The translations under genes and the position numbers were made by a program. Shown here in pieces: positions 36,505 to 48,226 of a DNA stretch of 64,000 nucleotides. The notes under the pieces are model-generated. The model did no database searches and was not told the origin of the DNA. It saw only the letters and a program-made list of their open reading frames with translations. This DNA comes from Streptococcus canis (GTDB taxonomy: Bacteria; Bacillota; Bacilli; Lactobacillales; Streptococcaceae), in NCBI RefSeq assembly GCF_900636575.1, contig NZ_LR134293.1, forward strand, positions 1,737,501 to 1,801,500. The letters are read 5' to 3'. How positions within the stretch are numbered: the stretch's first letter is position 1; each line of letters opens with the position of its first letter.

Positions 36505-37680
36505 ATGAAAATCGGAATTGATAAGATTGGTTTTGCGACCAGTCAATATGTCTTAAAATTGGAAGACTTGGCTCTTGCTCGTCAAACAGATCCCGCAAAA
36601 TTTAGTCAGGGATTACTGATTGAAGCTTTCAGTGTAACGCCAATCACAGAAGATATTATCACCTTAGCTGCTTCTGCAGCTGACCAAATCTTAACTGATG
36701 AAGACAAGGCTAACATTGATATGGTTATTTTAGCAACAGAAACAAGTGTTGATCAATCCAAAGCTGCTGCTATTTATGTTCACCATTTGATGGGCATTCA
36801 GCCTTTTGCACGTTCTTTTGAGGTAAAAGAGGCTTGTTATAGCGCAACAGCTGCCCTAGATTATGCTAAATTGCATGTCGCTGCCAAACCAGAATCGCGT
36901 GTCCTTATTATTGCTAGTGATATTGCCAAATACGGGATTGATTCTGCTGGCGAAGCCACACAAGGTGCTGGAAGCATAGCCCTCCTAGTCACCGCCAATC
37001 CCCGTATTCTTAAATTAAATAATGACAACATGGCTCAAACCCGTGATATTATGGACTTTTGGCGGCCCAATTATAGTTCAACACCTTTTGTTAATGGAAT
37101 TTATTCTACCAAGCAATATTTAGATTCTTTGAAAACCACTTGGCAAGCTTACCAAGAAAAAGAAGCTGCTCAATTAACTGACTTTGCTGCCTTTTGTTTC
37201 CATCTTCCTTTCCCGAAATTGGCCTTAAAAGGACTCAATAAAATGATGGACGATTCCTTGCCTGTTGACCACAGAGAGCGTTTATTGGAAGCCTTCCAAG
37301 CGTCTATTGTGTACAGCAAGCAAATTGGCAATATCTACACAGGCTCTCTTTATTTAGGTCTCTTATCACTTCTTGAAAATAGCAACGCTTTACAAGCAGG
37401 TGATAAAATTGGTCTCTTTAGTTATGGCTCTGGAGCAGTTAGTGAAATTTTTTCAGGGCAATTAGTAGCGGGCTACGACAAGATGTTAATGACTAATCGT
37501 CAGGCAATTTTAGACCAACGCCAACGCATTTCAGTTGCCAAATACGAAGAACTTTTCTACGAAGAACCCCAACTAGATAAAGATGGCAATACTCATTTTA
37601 AAACTTACTTAACTGGCAAATTTGCCTTAACGGAAATCAAAGATAATCAACGACTCTATCAAATCAATGACAAAAACTAA
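36505..37680 (+). CDS. mvaS: Hydroxymethylglutaryl-CoA synthase
   Basis: The 391-residue thiolase-fold enzyme has the nucleophile Cys111 in EVKEACYSATAAL, the GEATQGAGSIALL block and a catalytic Glu early on (ATETSVDQSK). It condenses acetoacetyl-CoA with acetyl-CoA to HMG-CoA, the first committed step of the mevalonate pathway. It overlaps mvaA by 14 bases and is preceded by AAGGACAACT. Its promoter region faces thyA. Confidence 0.95.
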   Translation: MKIGIDKIGFATSQYVLKLEDLALARQTDPAKFSQGLLIEAFSVTPITEDIITLAASAADQILTDEDKANIDMVILATETSVDQSKAAAIYVHHLMGIQPFARSFEVKEACYSATAALDYAKLHVAAKPESRVLIIASDIAKYGIDSAGEATQGAGSIALLVTANPRILKLNNDNMAQTRDIMDFWRPNYSSTPFVNGIYSTKQYLDSLKTTWQAYQEKEAAQLTDFAAFCFHLPFPKLALKGLNKMMDDSLPVDHRERLLEAFQASIVYSKQIGNIYTGSLYLGLLSLLENSNALQAGDKIGLFSYGSGAVSEIFSGQLVAGYDKMLMTNRQAILDQRQRISVAKYEELFYEEPQLDKDGNTHFKTYLTGKFALTEIKDNQRLYQINDKN

Positions 37681-38941
37681 TCTTAACTGGGCAGGTTTTT
37701 CAAAGAAAACTTTTGAAGAACGACTGCAACTTATCGATCACTTTAAACTCCTCAGCCCTAAGCACCTCAAGCAATTGAAAGCAGACAAGCTCTTACCCAT
37801 TGAAACGGCCAATCACTTAACAGAAAATGTGTTAGGGCGATTTGCTTTACCCTTTAGCATTGCACCAGATTTTCTAATCAATGAGGTGACTTATCAAGTA
37901 CCATTTGTAACAGAAGAACCCTCGGTGGTGGCTGCTGCTTCCTTTGCTGCTAAACTCATTAAACGTTCAGGTGGCTTTAAGGCAGAAGTCCTCAATCGAC
38001 AAATGATTGGGCAAGTTGCCTTGTATGGTATCCATGATATGGATATGGCTAAGACAGCTATTCTCGCCAAGTCAGAAGACCTAATTGCCATGGCGAATGA
38101 GGCTTACCCGTCTATTGTTAAAAGAGGGGGTGGAGCTAGAGAAATTCGTCTGGAAGAAAAGGGAACTTTTCTTATTTTCTATCTAACAGTAGATACTCAA
38201 GAAGCTATGGGAGCCAATATGGTCAATACCATGATGGAAGCCCTAGTCCCCGACCTAGAGGCACTGTCCAAAGGTCACAGTTTGATGGCTATCCTGTCTA
38301 ATTACGCAACGGAGTCCCTAGTGACAGCTAGTTGTCAAGTTGATATTCGCTTTTTGAGCCGTGACAAGGCAGAAGCCCAGCAATTAGCCAAAAAAATGGC
38401 CTTAGCAAGTCAACTGGCTCAAGTGGACCCCTACCGCGCTACCACCCATAATAAAGGGATTTTTAACGGTATTGATGCGGTGGTGATGGCAACAGGAAAT
38501 GACTGGCGGGCTATTGAAGCAGGGGCCCATGCTTATGCCGCAAGGAATGGTTCTTATCAAGGACTTACTCAGTGGCAATTTGATCAAGATAAGCAAGTTC
38601 TTCTTGGTCACATGACTCTCCCTATGCCCATTGCCAGTAAAGGAGGATCCATCGGTCTTAATCCTACTGTGGCGCTTGCCCATGACCTTCTCAATCAACC
38701 AGATGCTAAAACCTTGGCACAGGTCATTGCTTGCGTTGGTTTGGCTCAAAATTTTGCGGCGTTGAAAGCCCTAACCTCCTCAGGAATACAAGCTGGCCAC
38801 ATGAAACTTCACGCCAAATCGCTGGCTCTTTTAGCAGGGGCCAAGGAAGAAGAAATGATGCCTTTGATCAAATCCTTGTTGACAGACAAACCTATGAATC
38901 TTGAAAAAGCTGACATGTACTTAAAAAAACTAAGGCAATGA
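37667..38941 (+). CDS. mvaA: Hydroxymethylglutaryl-CoA reductase (class II)
   Basis: The 424-residue protein has class II HMG-CoA reductase blocks: ENVLGRFALPFSIAPDFLIN, EEPSVVAAASFAAKL, MGANMVNTMMEAL, NKGIFNGIDAVVMATGNDWR and SKGGSIGLNPTVALAHDLL, with catalytic His in the C-terminal region (GIQAGHMKLH). It reduces HMG-CoA to mevalonate. The start lies inside the end of mvaS, so they are translationally coupled. Confidence 0.95.
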   Translation: MTKTNLNWAGFSKKTFEERLQLIDHFKLLSPKHLKQLKADKLLPIETANHLTENVLGRFALPFSIAPDFLINEVTYQVPFVTEEPSVVAAASFAAKLIKRSGGFKAEVLNRQMIGQVALYGIHDMDMAKTAILAKSEDLIAMANEAYPSIVKRGGGAREIRLEEKGTFLIFYLTVDTQEAMGANMVNTMMEALVPDLEALSKGHSLMAILSNYATESLVTASCQVDIRFLSRDKAEAQQLAKKMALASQLAQVDPYRATTHNKGIFNGIDAVVMATGNDWRAIEAGAHAYAARNGSYQGLTQWQFDQDKQVLLGHMTLPMPIASKGGSIGLNPTVALAHDLLNQPDAKTLAQVIACVGLAQNFAALKALTSSGIQAGHMKLHAKSLALLAGAKEEEMMPLIKSLLTDKPMNLEKADMYLKKLRQ

Positions 38942-39038
38942 TAAAACCTATCTGGTCAAAAATAAGTTACTTTTTCAAAGCAAAAGTCTCAGCCCTCCCA
39001 AACAAGCAGTGACCTGCTTCCTATCGTTAGACAAAAAT

Positions 39039-39726
39039 CTAACAATACCAGATTTCATGTTTACCCTTTATTTGAAAACACTGATTAATCAAGTTTGGTC
39101 GTGTCAATGAAGAAGGCCGACGGTTATAGTATTTATAGTATTCGACTTCCTTTAGCATAGAGACAAAGCTCATGAAGGAGTCTACCGATACGCTCTTATG
39201 ATTGACATGAATGCCACGTCTACAAAGTTCCTGAGTAATTCGTACACTTCCGTAACGCTCTCTATGCTTATTTAAAGCGTCGCCGATTTTCAAGACAGAT
39301 TGAGAACGAGACCTTGAAGGAAATGATTAAAGTCATTTTCTATGAACATAGAGGCCTGAGCGGGACGCTTGAAAAGTTTGATAAGCCTGATGAATGGTTA
39401 GGCTAGCGCTATTTTTCTTCAGACACCGAAACTTTATTTCCGATTTGGCTTCAAGAAGACCTGAAACTTTTTTAGAAGAACTAATTCCTCCTGTAGCATC
39501 TTGTTCTCTTTTTCAAGTTTTTTATCTCGAATTGAGCATGACGAAGCGCGCTCCCATGTTCTGGGAACACACTTTCTCCCTATTTTTCATATTCTTGAAC
39601 CCAACGATAAAGACTATTTAGATGAATGCTTAAAGTTGAGCTAACCAGTTTTACAGATCACCCTTCTTCAATAATGAGTTTCACAACAGATAATTTAAAT
39701 GTCTTATCAAAGCTTTTTCCTGGCAT
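39039..39726 (-). pseudogene. IS3-family element remnant between the two mevalonate operons
   Basis: From 39726 the minus strand reads MPGKSFDKTFKLSVVKLIIE, a stop, then SVKLVSSTLSIHLNSLYRWV, an IS3-type OrfA. This is followed by a helix (HAQFEIKNLEKENKMLQEEL) with frame changes. Frame 39293-39039 joins HRERYGSVRITQELCRRGIH (early OrfB) to a late OrfB tail (VEYYKYYNRRPSSLTRPN), so the catalytic core is deleted. It is inactive and fills most of the gap between mvaA and fni. Confidence 0.75.
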
Positions 39727-39850
39727 AATTATTTTCTTCGTGCCCACTTAACTTTATGTCTACATTAAGAAAGCTTTGAACTTTGGAAATTATCTCTTTC
39801 TCCTTATTTTTAAATACTTGTTTTTGGTTGTTATTAAGGCTTTTACAGCA

Positions 39851-41874
<2,024 letters not shown>

Positions 41875-41882
<8 letters not shown>

Positions 41883-42819
41883 CTGGTAAATCCTTTGTTT
41901 TTGAAACGATAATACGGTAATCCTTGCCAAGTCTTTCTGCCAGCTGAGCGAGGTTTTTTTCTAAACATAGGACTTTCACATTTGGGCCTGCATCCATGGT
42001 AAAATAGCAAGCAAAACCTTCTTGACGAAGCTTTTTAACAGCTTCCATCGCTTGATAAGATTCTTCTGTCAGATAAGAAAAAGCGGGATTAGCTGTTCTT
42101 GTCGTTGCATGCATGGCCAGAGCATTAGCCTCTGCTAACTGACCAACTTTTTCAAAATCATTGGCTTTGAGATAGGTTAACATGTTCTGGTAATCAAGGA
42201 CTGACGCTTCCACCCATTGGTCAAATGTGGTTGAGGTATCACGGCATAACTTCATGCCATCTCGACTAGAAATTGGCTTTTTAGCAGCATTTAAGACCAA
42301 CATGATCATGGCCATTTTCAAGTCAGTCTCAACTTTGTAAATAGCACCACTATCTTTGTCCCAAGCAGCAACTGGACCAAAAAAAGAACGGGAAGATGAC
42401 CCTGAGGCGAATTTAGCCTTTTGGGCTAAAGCTTTCTGATCTAGCTGGGTGTCAAATAATTGGTCACAGGCCTTAACCAAGGCTGATAAGCCACTGGAAC
42501 TTGATGACAAACCAGCGGCTGTTGGCATATTATTTTGCGTTTCGACCTTTACAAAAGGCTGGCCTGTTTGACGGAACTGGTCAATGATAGCAGAAATTTT
42601 GGTGTGTTCTTCCTCATCTTGCAAGACACCATTAATGTAAAACTGGTCACTGGTTGCCGTATCTGGTAAGAAAGAAACGCTGGTTGTAGTGAACATGTTT
42701 TCCAAAGTCAACGAAATACTTGAGGTCGAGGGAATCATTTTAGCTTGATTCTCTTTTCCCCAATATTTGATAATAGCAATATTAGCATAGGATGTTACGG
42801 TTATAACATTTGGATCCAC
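41875..42819 (-). CDS. mvaD: Diphosphomevalonate decarboxylase
   Basis: The 314-residue GHMP-superfamily enzyme has SYANIAIIKYWGKE near the N-terminus, PTAAGLSSSSSGLSALVKAC as the ATP loop and SGSSSRSFFGPVAAW, with the conserved Asp late (YFTMDAGPNVKVLC). It decarboxylates diphosphomevalonate to isopentenyl diphosphate. Overlaps mvaK1 by 19 bases. Confidence 0.95.
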
Positions 42820-43679
42820 GTGTTTACAGCTCCTTCTTCTTTTAATCTGTGGCTGATTTTTTCGGCCATGTCTTTGGTATCTGCTAGAGCAATCATGCAG
42901 CCACCCAAGCCACCGCCTGTCATTTTAGCACCTAAAGCACCTGCTCTTAGGGCAGCCTCCACAAGTTGGTCAGCCTTGCCGATGCTAACGCCAATAGCCT
43001 TTAAAGCAGAATGTGCTTGTGTCATGAGCTGACCGATGGCCACCTTATTTTTTTGGTTAATCGCTCTTTCAACGGCTTCTGTCAAAGCTCCTAGTTTAGC
43101 CAGGTAGGGTAAATTCGTTTCCTCAAACTGTGCTACCTTATTAACAGCCTCACGTGTATGGCCGTGAATCCCTGTATCTGCAATGACGAGGTAAGCATTT
43201 AAGGCGATTTCGATAGTTTCAAAGCCAATGTTTCGGATAAATTTAATGGCATGGTCACTAAGGCAAGTCTTGGCATCTAAACCGCTAGGATTGGTATGAG
43301 CAATGATCTCTGCCTTGTTGACTAAAATTTCCAACAAATCATCCGAGAGAGGCTCTTGGCAATAAGAAAAAACGGCTCTGATAGCTGCAATAGAAACAGC
43401 TGCCGAAGACCCCATGCCACGCTTTTGTGGCACTTGTGAACCAATCTCATAAGCGATGGGTTCTTGCAGTCGCTGCAAATAATCCAAGGCAGCATAAATG
43501 GCTGTTGATAAGGTATCATAAAAATCAAAAACCAGAGGCTTGTCAGCTGGCAAAATCTGACAAACCACTTCAATATCTGTTAAAGGCAAAGCAATAGCTG
43601 GGTAACCATACACAACAGCATGTTCCCCCATTAAAATAATTTTGCTATGCGCCTTGCCATATCCAATGTTTTCGTTCAT
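42801..43679 (-). CDS. mvaK1: Mevalonate kinase
   Basis: The 292-residue GHMP kinase has GKAHSKIILMGEHAVVYGYP at the N-terminus, KRGMGSSAAVSIAAIRA as the ATP loop, NPSGLDAKT and the C-terminal KMTGGGLGGCMIAL. It phosphorylates mevalonate and is the first gene of mvaK1-mvaD-mvaK2-fni. Feedback inhibition by diphosphomevalonate is known for streptococcal mevalonate kinase but cannot be judged here. Confidence 0.95.
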   Translation of the reverse strand: MNENIGYGKAHSKIILMGEHAVVYGYPAIALPLTDIEVVCQILPADKPLVFDFYDTLSTAIYAALDYLQRLQEPIAYEIGSQVPQKRGMGSSAAVSIAAIRAVFSYCQEPLSDDLLEILVNKAEIIAHTNPSGLDAKTCLSDHAIKFIRNIGFETIEIALNAYLVIADTGIHGHTREAVNKVAQFEETNLPYLAKLGALTEAVERAINQKNKVAIGQLMTQAHSALKAIGVSIGKADQLVEAALRAGALGAKMTGGGLGGCMIALADTKDMAEKISHRLKEEGAVNTWIQML

Positions 43680-44196
43680 TTTTTATCTTTTCATTACTAA
43701 TTCTTCTAAACTTTTACCTTACTATTTTACACTAAATCCTTAGAAAATGCGATGATATACCATTTTTAATCCTTTTCCTTAGGCACTTATGGACAGGAAT
43801 GGGCAGAGATTTTCAGCCATTACCACTGAGAATGATACGAATGCCAATATTGTCTTTGGTGACCTTTAAAGCCGATTCACTGATCAGAGGAAGTCCTTTG
43901 CGCTGGCATCTATCAGTTATTAATATTCGCATAAGGTAAAACCAGTGTCTCTTTTACACTTCAGATTTTCAGTAATAATGGTATCAGTAACTGTCTATAA
44001 CACTAAGGGTAAATAGGGGACAAATCCCTCCATAAATTGAGGGAGTCGGGTAAGATTCTAACCTTTTTTCAGAAACTGATTATAGCAAAATTTCCGTAGA
44101 AAAACGTCACCTTAAAGCAGGCAGAACTCAAAAAAGCATGCGTTAAGAGATGGTTTCCCTTTTAGCTAAATCGATAACATCATTGATTAAGCCACT
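43680..44196. other. Gap without recognised genes
   Basis: Between mvaK1 and the exporter terminator there is about 520 bases without a convincing gene. A minus-strand stretch (about 43828-43945) reads MRILITDRCQRKGLPLISES and on to a stop, without a family match. A small hairpin (CCCTC / GAGGG, near 44027-44044) is also present. It may be an eroded gene. Confidence 0.4.
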
Positions 44197-44226
44197 TAAA
44201 AAGCCGTCTGACACGAGGCAGACGAC
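44197..44226 (-). terminator. Terminator of the ABC exporter operon
   Basis: On the minus strand GTCGTCTG and CAGACGGC form an 8-bp stem (one T-G pair) followed by TTTTT, about 80 bases past the last exporter gene. Confidence 0.7.
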
Positions 44227-44303
44227 AACTTACCATAACCTGTGACTTATTCCTTTAGGAAATCGGTTTGAACAGAATTTTTAACACATGGTTTTCTGGA
44301 TAC

Positions 44304-46046
44304 TTAAACGGTTTCTTGTAATTTAGAAAGCTGCGCATAGATACCACCTTGTGCCAATAATTCTTGATGGCTACCACGCTCCACAATACGTCCCTTGTCT
44401 AAAACCAAGATGCTATTAGCAGACTGAATGGTTGACAAACGATGGGCAATGATAAAGGTGGTTCGCCCTTTTTTCAAAATGTCCATAGCCCGCTGAATAA
44501 CCTCTTCTGTTTCTGTATCAATATGGGAGGTGGCTTCATCAAGGATAAGGATTTTAGGATTGGTAATCAAAGTTCTCGCAAAGGCTATGAGTTGGCGTTC
44601 TCCACTCGAATAAGAAGCTCCCTTTTCATAGACTGGTTCATGAATCCCCTTTTCTAAGCGAGCAATCATCGGACCTGCTCCCACTTTCTCTAAGGCCTCT
44701 ATGACATCTTGGTCACTATAAGCTTGATTTCCCATGGTAACATTTGAAGTAATGGTTCCTGTAAAAAGATAAGGGTCTTGCAAGACAATCCCCATTTGTG
44801 ACCGCAAACTCTCCCTAGAATAATCTTGTATGTTCTGCCCGTCAACAGTAATGGTTCCCGACTGAGGCGTGTAAAAACGATAGAGAAGGTTCATAATAGA
44901 TGATTTTCCCGAACCCGTATGACCAACTAAGGCAATGGTTTCTCCTTGGTTAGCTTTTATCGTGATGTCCGTCAGAACATTTTTGCCTTCTTCGTAAGCA
45001 AAGGAGACTTGGTCAAAGTGGACATCTCCTTTGCTTACATGGATTTCCTTGGGGTTGTCCTCCTCAAGGTCTTGATCTAAGAGAGCCATTAAACGGCTAC
45101 CCGTTGCCTGAGAGCGTTGAATATTAGGTAATTGCCTTACCATCATCCCCAACAAATCAAATAAGCGGGTTAAATAGTTTAAATAAATAAAAAGTTTTCC
45201 TACTGTAATCCCTGGTTTTCCTTGTAAAAATTGATAGCCAATAAAAGCTAAGATGGCAGAAATTATGGTATATTTGACCAATTCTGTAAGAGTCCAAGAG
45301 GCCACCGAATCTGCAAAAATAATCTTATCATCTGCTCTTTTCATCCGATCAATCTGCTGATTAAATTCTGACAGTGTCCTATCTTCTTGATGAAAAAGCT
45401 GAATAATGGAGACCCCATTCATGGTTTCATTTACTTGAGTATTAACAGCACTCCTAGCCTTATAAAAAGCTTTCATAGGCTGATCCGTCAAGCGTTTATA
45501 CAAAACTTGTATGCCATAAAAAATGGGGATAACCAGCAATAACAAGAGACCTGATCTCAGATCTAAATAAATCATAACCCCATAAATAAAGATAATTTGT
45601 GCGAAGCTAATAATAATTTGCGACAAGAGATTGTCGTAGAACTGATTGCGTAAGGTTTCAGTATCATTCACAATCCTTGTGGCAATTTTCCCAGCAGGCT
45701 GATGGTCAAAATAGGAAATCGGCAAGCGCTGCATGATATCAAAAGCTCGGTTCCTTAAGTGAGTCACCACTTTATTAGAGGAATAAACCAAACTCCGATA
45801 AGACACATAGCGTAAGATTGCTGATCCAATGACCATAGCTAAGTAAAACCAGGCCAGTTGTTGAAAGCCAGTCACCACAATGGATTTTCCCTTTGCAAGC
45901 GGGGTTAAGTAATGGTCAATCATTTGTTTCAGAAACAAAGGGGCTATTTGGCCCATTGCCGTAGCTAGTAACAATAGCCCGATTCCCGTGGCAAAGGTCC
46001 CTTTAGCCACTTTGATTTCATTAAGTAAACGTTTCATTAAGGGCAT
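44304..46046 (-). CDS. ABC exporter half-transporter, second subunit (multidrug type)
   Basis: This 580-residue half-transporter has six membrane segments and then an ATPase: Walker A GHTGSGKSS, Q-loop QDPYLF, signature YSSGERQLIAFAR and Walker B ILILDEATS with His in IAHRLS. The signature is YSSGE instead of LSGGQ, and Walker B keeps the catalytic Glu. It starts at ATG 46046, which follows AGGAGG just at the end of the upstream gene. The pair is of the BmrCD/PatAB/LmrCD heterodimeric exporter type, likely for drugs or hydrophobic compounds. Confidence 0.85.
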   Translation of the reverse strand: MPLMKRLLNEIKVAKGTFATGIGLLLLATAMGQIAPLFLKQMIDHYLTPLAKGKSIVVTGFQQLAWFYLAMVIGSAILRYVSYRSLVYSSNKVVTHLRNRAFDIMQRLPISYFDHQPAGKIATRIVNDTETLRNQFYDNLLSQIIISFAQIIFIYGVMIYLDLRSGLLLLLVIPIFYGIQVLYKRLTDQPMKAFYKARSAVNTQVNETMNGVSIIQLFHQEDRTLSEFNQQIDRMKRADDKIIFADSVASWTLTELVKYTIISAILAFIGYQFLQGKPGITVGKLFIYLNYLTRLFDLLGMMVRQLPNIQRSQATGSRLMALLDQDLEEDNPKEIHVSKGDVHFDQVSFAYEEGKNVLTDITIKANQGETIALVGHTGSGKSSIMNLLYRFYTPQSGTITVDGQNIQDYSRESLRSQMGIVLQDPYLFTGTITSNVTMGNQAYSDQDVIEALEKVGAGPMIARLEKGIHEPVYEKGASYSSGERQLIAFARTLITNPKILILDEATSHIDTETEEVIQRAMDILKKGRTTFIIAHRLSTIQSANSILVLDKGRIVERGSHQELLAQGGIYAQLSKLQETV

Positions 46047-46047
46047 T

Positions 46048-47769
46048 TTAGTCCTCCTGTGCTTGTTGCCGTTGGTATTGTTCATAGTACCAACCTTTTT
46101 GGGCAAGAAGATCATCTGGTTTTCCTTCTTCAATAATACTGCCTTGGTCCATCACAATAACCCAATCAGCATGTTGGATAGCAGACAGACGATGGCTGAC
46201 GATAATCGTTGTTTTACCTTGTCTTTCTTCTTGAATATGGTTGATAATCTCAGTTTCCGTTTTAGCATCGACAGCTGATAAGGAATCATCTAAAATTAAC
46301 AAGTCTGGTTCTGACAAAAAGGCTCTAGCAATCGAAATTCGTTGCTTTTGACCACCTGAAATAGACAGGCCACGCTCGCCAATTTTGGTCTCTAGCCCCT
46401 TTGACAACCCTTTTAAATCCTCGGTAAAAGAAGCCGTTGCTATTGCTGAAAGAATTTCTTCTAAGCTCGCATCCTTTTTTCCCATAGCAATGTTCTCAAA
46501 AACCGTTTTTGAAAAGAGGACATGCTCCTGGGGCACATAACCAATATGTTCTTCTAAAGAACGACGCTGGTAATCTAAAACATGCTGACCATTAATCAGA
46601 AACTGTCCTTGACCGACTGGGTATTGACGCAAAAATTGACGCACCAAGGTTGTCTTACCAGACCCTGTCTTTCCAACAATCCCCAGTGTTTCTCCCTTGT
46701 TTAGAACTAGATTAATAGCTGATAAACTCGGCTTATTACTATTGGCATAGCTAAAAGAATAATCCTTTAAAGCAATCTGATGGTAAGAGGGCAATGCCAA
46801 TTGGCCGTCTTCTTCCATGTCATCACTGGTCTCAATCAATTCGTTGATTTTATTAAAAGAGGTGTGACCCGTCTGATAAACCAAGATAAAGTCAGACAGC
46901 ATGGCAAAGGGTTCTACCAAAGATACTAGATACAGTTGCAAGGCAATTACTTGTCCTAAGCTAACCTCTCCTTTGCTTATAAACTGCAGACCAACCACCA
47001 AAATCATAAGCGTACTAACCACAATCATCACACTGTAAACAGGAAAATACAAGCCTCTATAACTGGCAATACGATTCCAACGATCAGCCAATGCCTGTGT
47101 TTTTTGCCCAAATTGAGTGTCCATGTAGTCTTTTTTACTATAAGCACGCATGACGCGGATACCTTCGACAGTCTCTAGCACCTCGTCACTCAAATTGGAA
47201 ATAGCTTCACGCGCCTCTTCAACCAAAACTTCTTGTTTTTTGGTAATAAAATAGGTCATAACCATCATGATAACAATCGGAACCATCCCAATCAGGGTCA
47301 TTTGCCAAGAAATCAAAAACATGGTTGGAATGATAAAAGTAATCATACCACCGGCATAAAGAATAATCATCAGGCCATAGCCAATAAAATCCATCAAGGC
47401 CTCAACATCCGTTGAAAAACGGGTCATCATATCACCTGATCTAAATTTGTCATAAAAAGGTGTCCGCATAAAAACCAGTTTGCGAAAAGCACCTTGTTGA
47501 AGATCAAACTTAAAATGCACAGCCTCTTGGAAAAGTTTGAGATGCCACAAATAACCCGTAGCATAAGATAGCAGCGTAGCCCCTAATAAAATAAAAACAT
47601 GAGCAACCAAGGACGACTGTGTCAAATGTTGCTTAGACATAGCATCAATCAAGCTTTGGATAACTTTAGTTGGGATAATTAGGGAGGCATCATAGATAAA
47701 CAGCGTCAAGGCTATCATAATATAGACCCATTTTTTCTGTTTAATGTAACGACTCATTAAAGATAACAT
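46048..47769 (-). CDS. ABC exporter half-transporter, first subunit (multidrug type)
   Basis: The 573-residue half-transporter has six membrane spans (about residues 15-305) and an ATPase with Walker A GKTGSGKTT, Q-loop VPQEHVLF, signature LSISGGQKQR and Walker B LLILDDSLSAVDAKT. Walker B ends in Asp (LDDS) instead of the catalytic Glu, the mark of a degenerate site in heterodimeric exporters. The partner gene has the Glu. It is the first gene after a leader peptide and terminator. The ATG at 47769 follows AAGGAGGATAGG. Confidence 0.87.
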   Translation of the reverse strand: MLSLMSRYIKQKKWVYIMIALTLFIYDASLIIPTKVIQSLIDAMSKQHLTQSSLVAHVFILLGATLLSYATGYLWHLKLFQEAVHFKFDLQQGAFRKLVFMRTPFYDKFRSGDMMTRFSTDVEALMDFIGYGLMIILYAGGMITFIIPTMFLISWQMTLIGMVPIVIMMVMTYFITKKQEVLVEEAREAISNLSDEVLETVEGIRVMRAYSKKDYMDTQFGQKTQALADRWNRIASYRGLYFPVYSVMIVVSTLMILVVGLQFISKGEVSLGQVIALQLYLVSLVEPFAMLSDFILVYQTGHTSFNKINELIETSDDMEEDGQLALPSYHQIALKDYSFSYANSNKPSLSAINLVLNKGETLGIVGKTGSGKTTLVRQFLRQYPVGQGQFLINGQHVLDYQRRSLEEHIGYVPQEHVLFSKTVFENIAMGKKDASLEEILSAIATASFTEDLKGLSKGLETKIGERGLSISGGQKQRISIARAFLSEPDLLILDDSLSAVDAKTETEIINHIQEERQGKTTIIVSHRLSAIQHADWVIVMDQGSIIEEGKPDDLLAQKGWYYEQYQRQQAQED

Positions 47770-47840
47770 CCTATCCTCCTTTTTCTTTTCAGTTCACCAA
47801 TCTGACCAATCATTATGGTCAAATAGGAATTTTGGCACAC

Positions 47841-47878
47841 AAAAAGCCCGCAATAAGACATCCTTCCTACCGCGGGCT
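47841..47878 (-). terminator. Intrinsic terminator in the exporter leader (attenuator)
   Basis: On the minus strand AGCCCGC and GCGGGCT form a 7-bp GC-rich stem around a 20-base loop, followed by TTTTT. It lies between the leader peptide (ends 47909) and the exporter start (47769). The loop contains AGGAAGGA, which can pair with TCCTTTCT in the leader-peptide codons, offering an antiterminator. Confidence 0.7.
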
Positions 47879-47908
47879 CTGTTTTTCCATTAGTATCACT
47901 AAAAGAAA

Positions 47909-47974
47909 CTAACTTTTTGGGTTAGAAAGGAGGCTATTCTCAAAACAGTTCATGTATGTCAGTGAGTTGTTCAT
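47909..47974 (-). CDS. 21-residue leader peptide upstream of the ABC exporter
   Basis: A short frame starting ATG at 47974, with AAAGGAG 9-10 bases upstream, encodes MNNSLTYMNCFENSLLSNPK, then S and a stop at 47909. It lies within the leader RNA between a clear promoter and an intrinsic terminator, 140 bases before the first exporter gene. The last codons form a small stem (CTAAC / GTTAG). A regulatory uORF that controls terminator formation by ribosome position is the likely role, as in the bmrB-bmrCD system. Translation is inferred. Confidence 0.55.
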   Translation of the reverse strand: MNNSLTYMNCFENSLLSNPKS

Positions 47975-48007
47975 GATATTTGTCTCCTTTCTTTTAATCT
48001 GTCTATC

Positions 48008-48036
48008 ATCTTAGCATAGTTAATAAATTTTGTAAA
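48008..48036 (-). promoter_or_regulatory. Promoter of the leader peptide and ABC exporter
   Basis: On the minus strand -35 TTTACA (48031-48036), a 17-base spacer and -10 TAAGAT (48008-48013). The transcript would start near 48000, about 25 bases before the leader peptide ATG. Confidence 0.65.
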
Positions 48037-48092
48037 GCTATTTTTAAAATTTTTCACTTTTCTGTCAATTCAACCAAATATAATGTTTGTTT

Positions 48093-48108
48093 TTTAAACG
48101 TTTTCACT
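48093..48108 (+). promoter_or_regulatory. Possible cre site before the 5'-nucleotidase gene
   Basis: TTTAAACGTTTTCACT resembles the CcpA consensus (AAACGNTNNCA core) about 120 bases upstream of the start codon. The remaining sequence between the exporter promoter and this gene is very AT-rich with no other clear signal. Confidence 0.35.
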
Positions 48109-48226
48109 GAGATAAAATATCTTATTTTTTAAATTTTTTATCTTTTTGGCAACATTTTATTGAATTCTAGTCTAAATAATAGTAAACTTGACATGTAACA
48201 ATTACTTTAAGGTATTAGGAGATTTT

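Noticed and set aside
46047..46133. N-terminal extension of the second ABC exporter subunit
   Set aside because: It overlaps the end of the first subunit; AGGAGG and the ATG at 46046 fit the intergenic junction.
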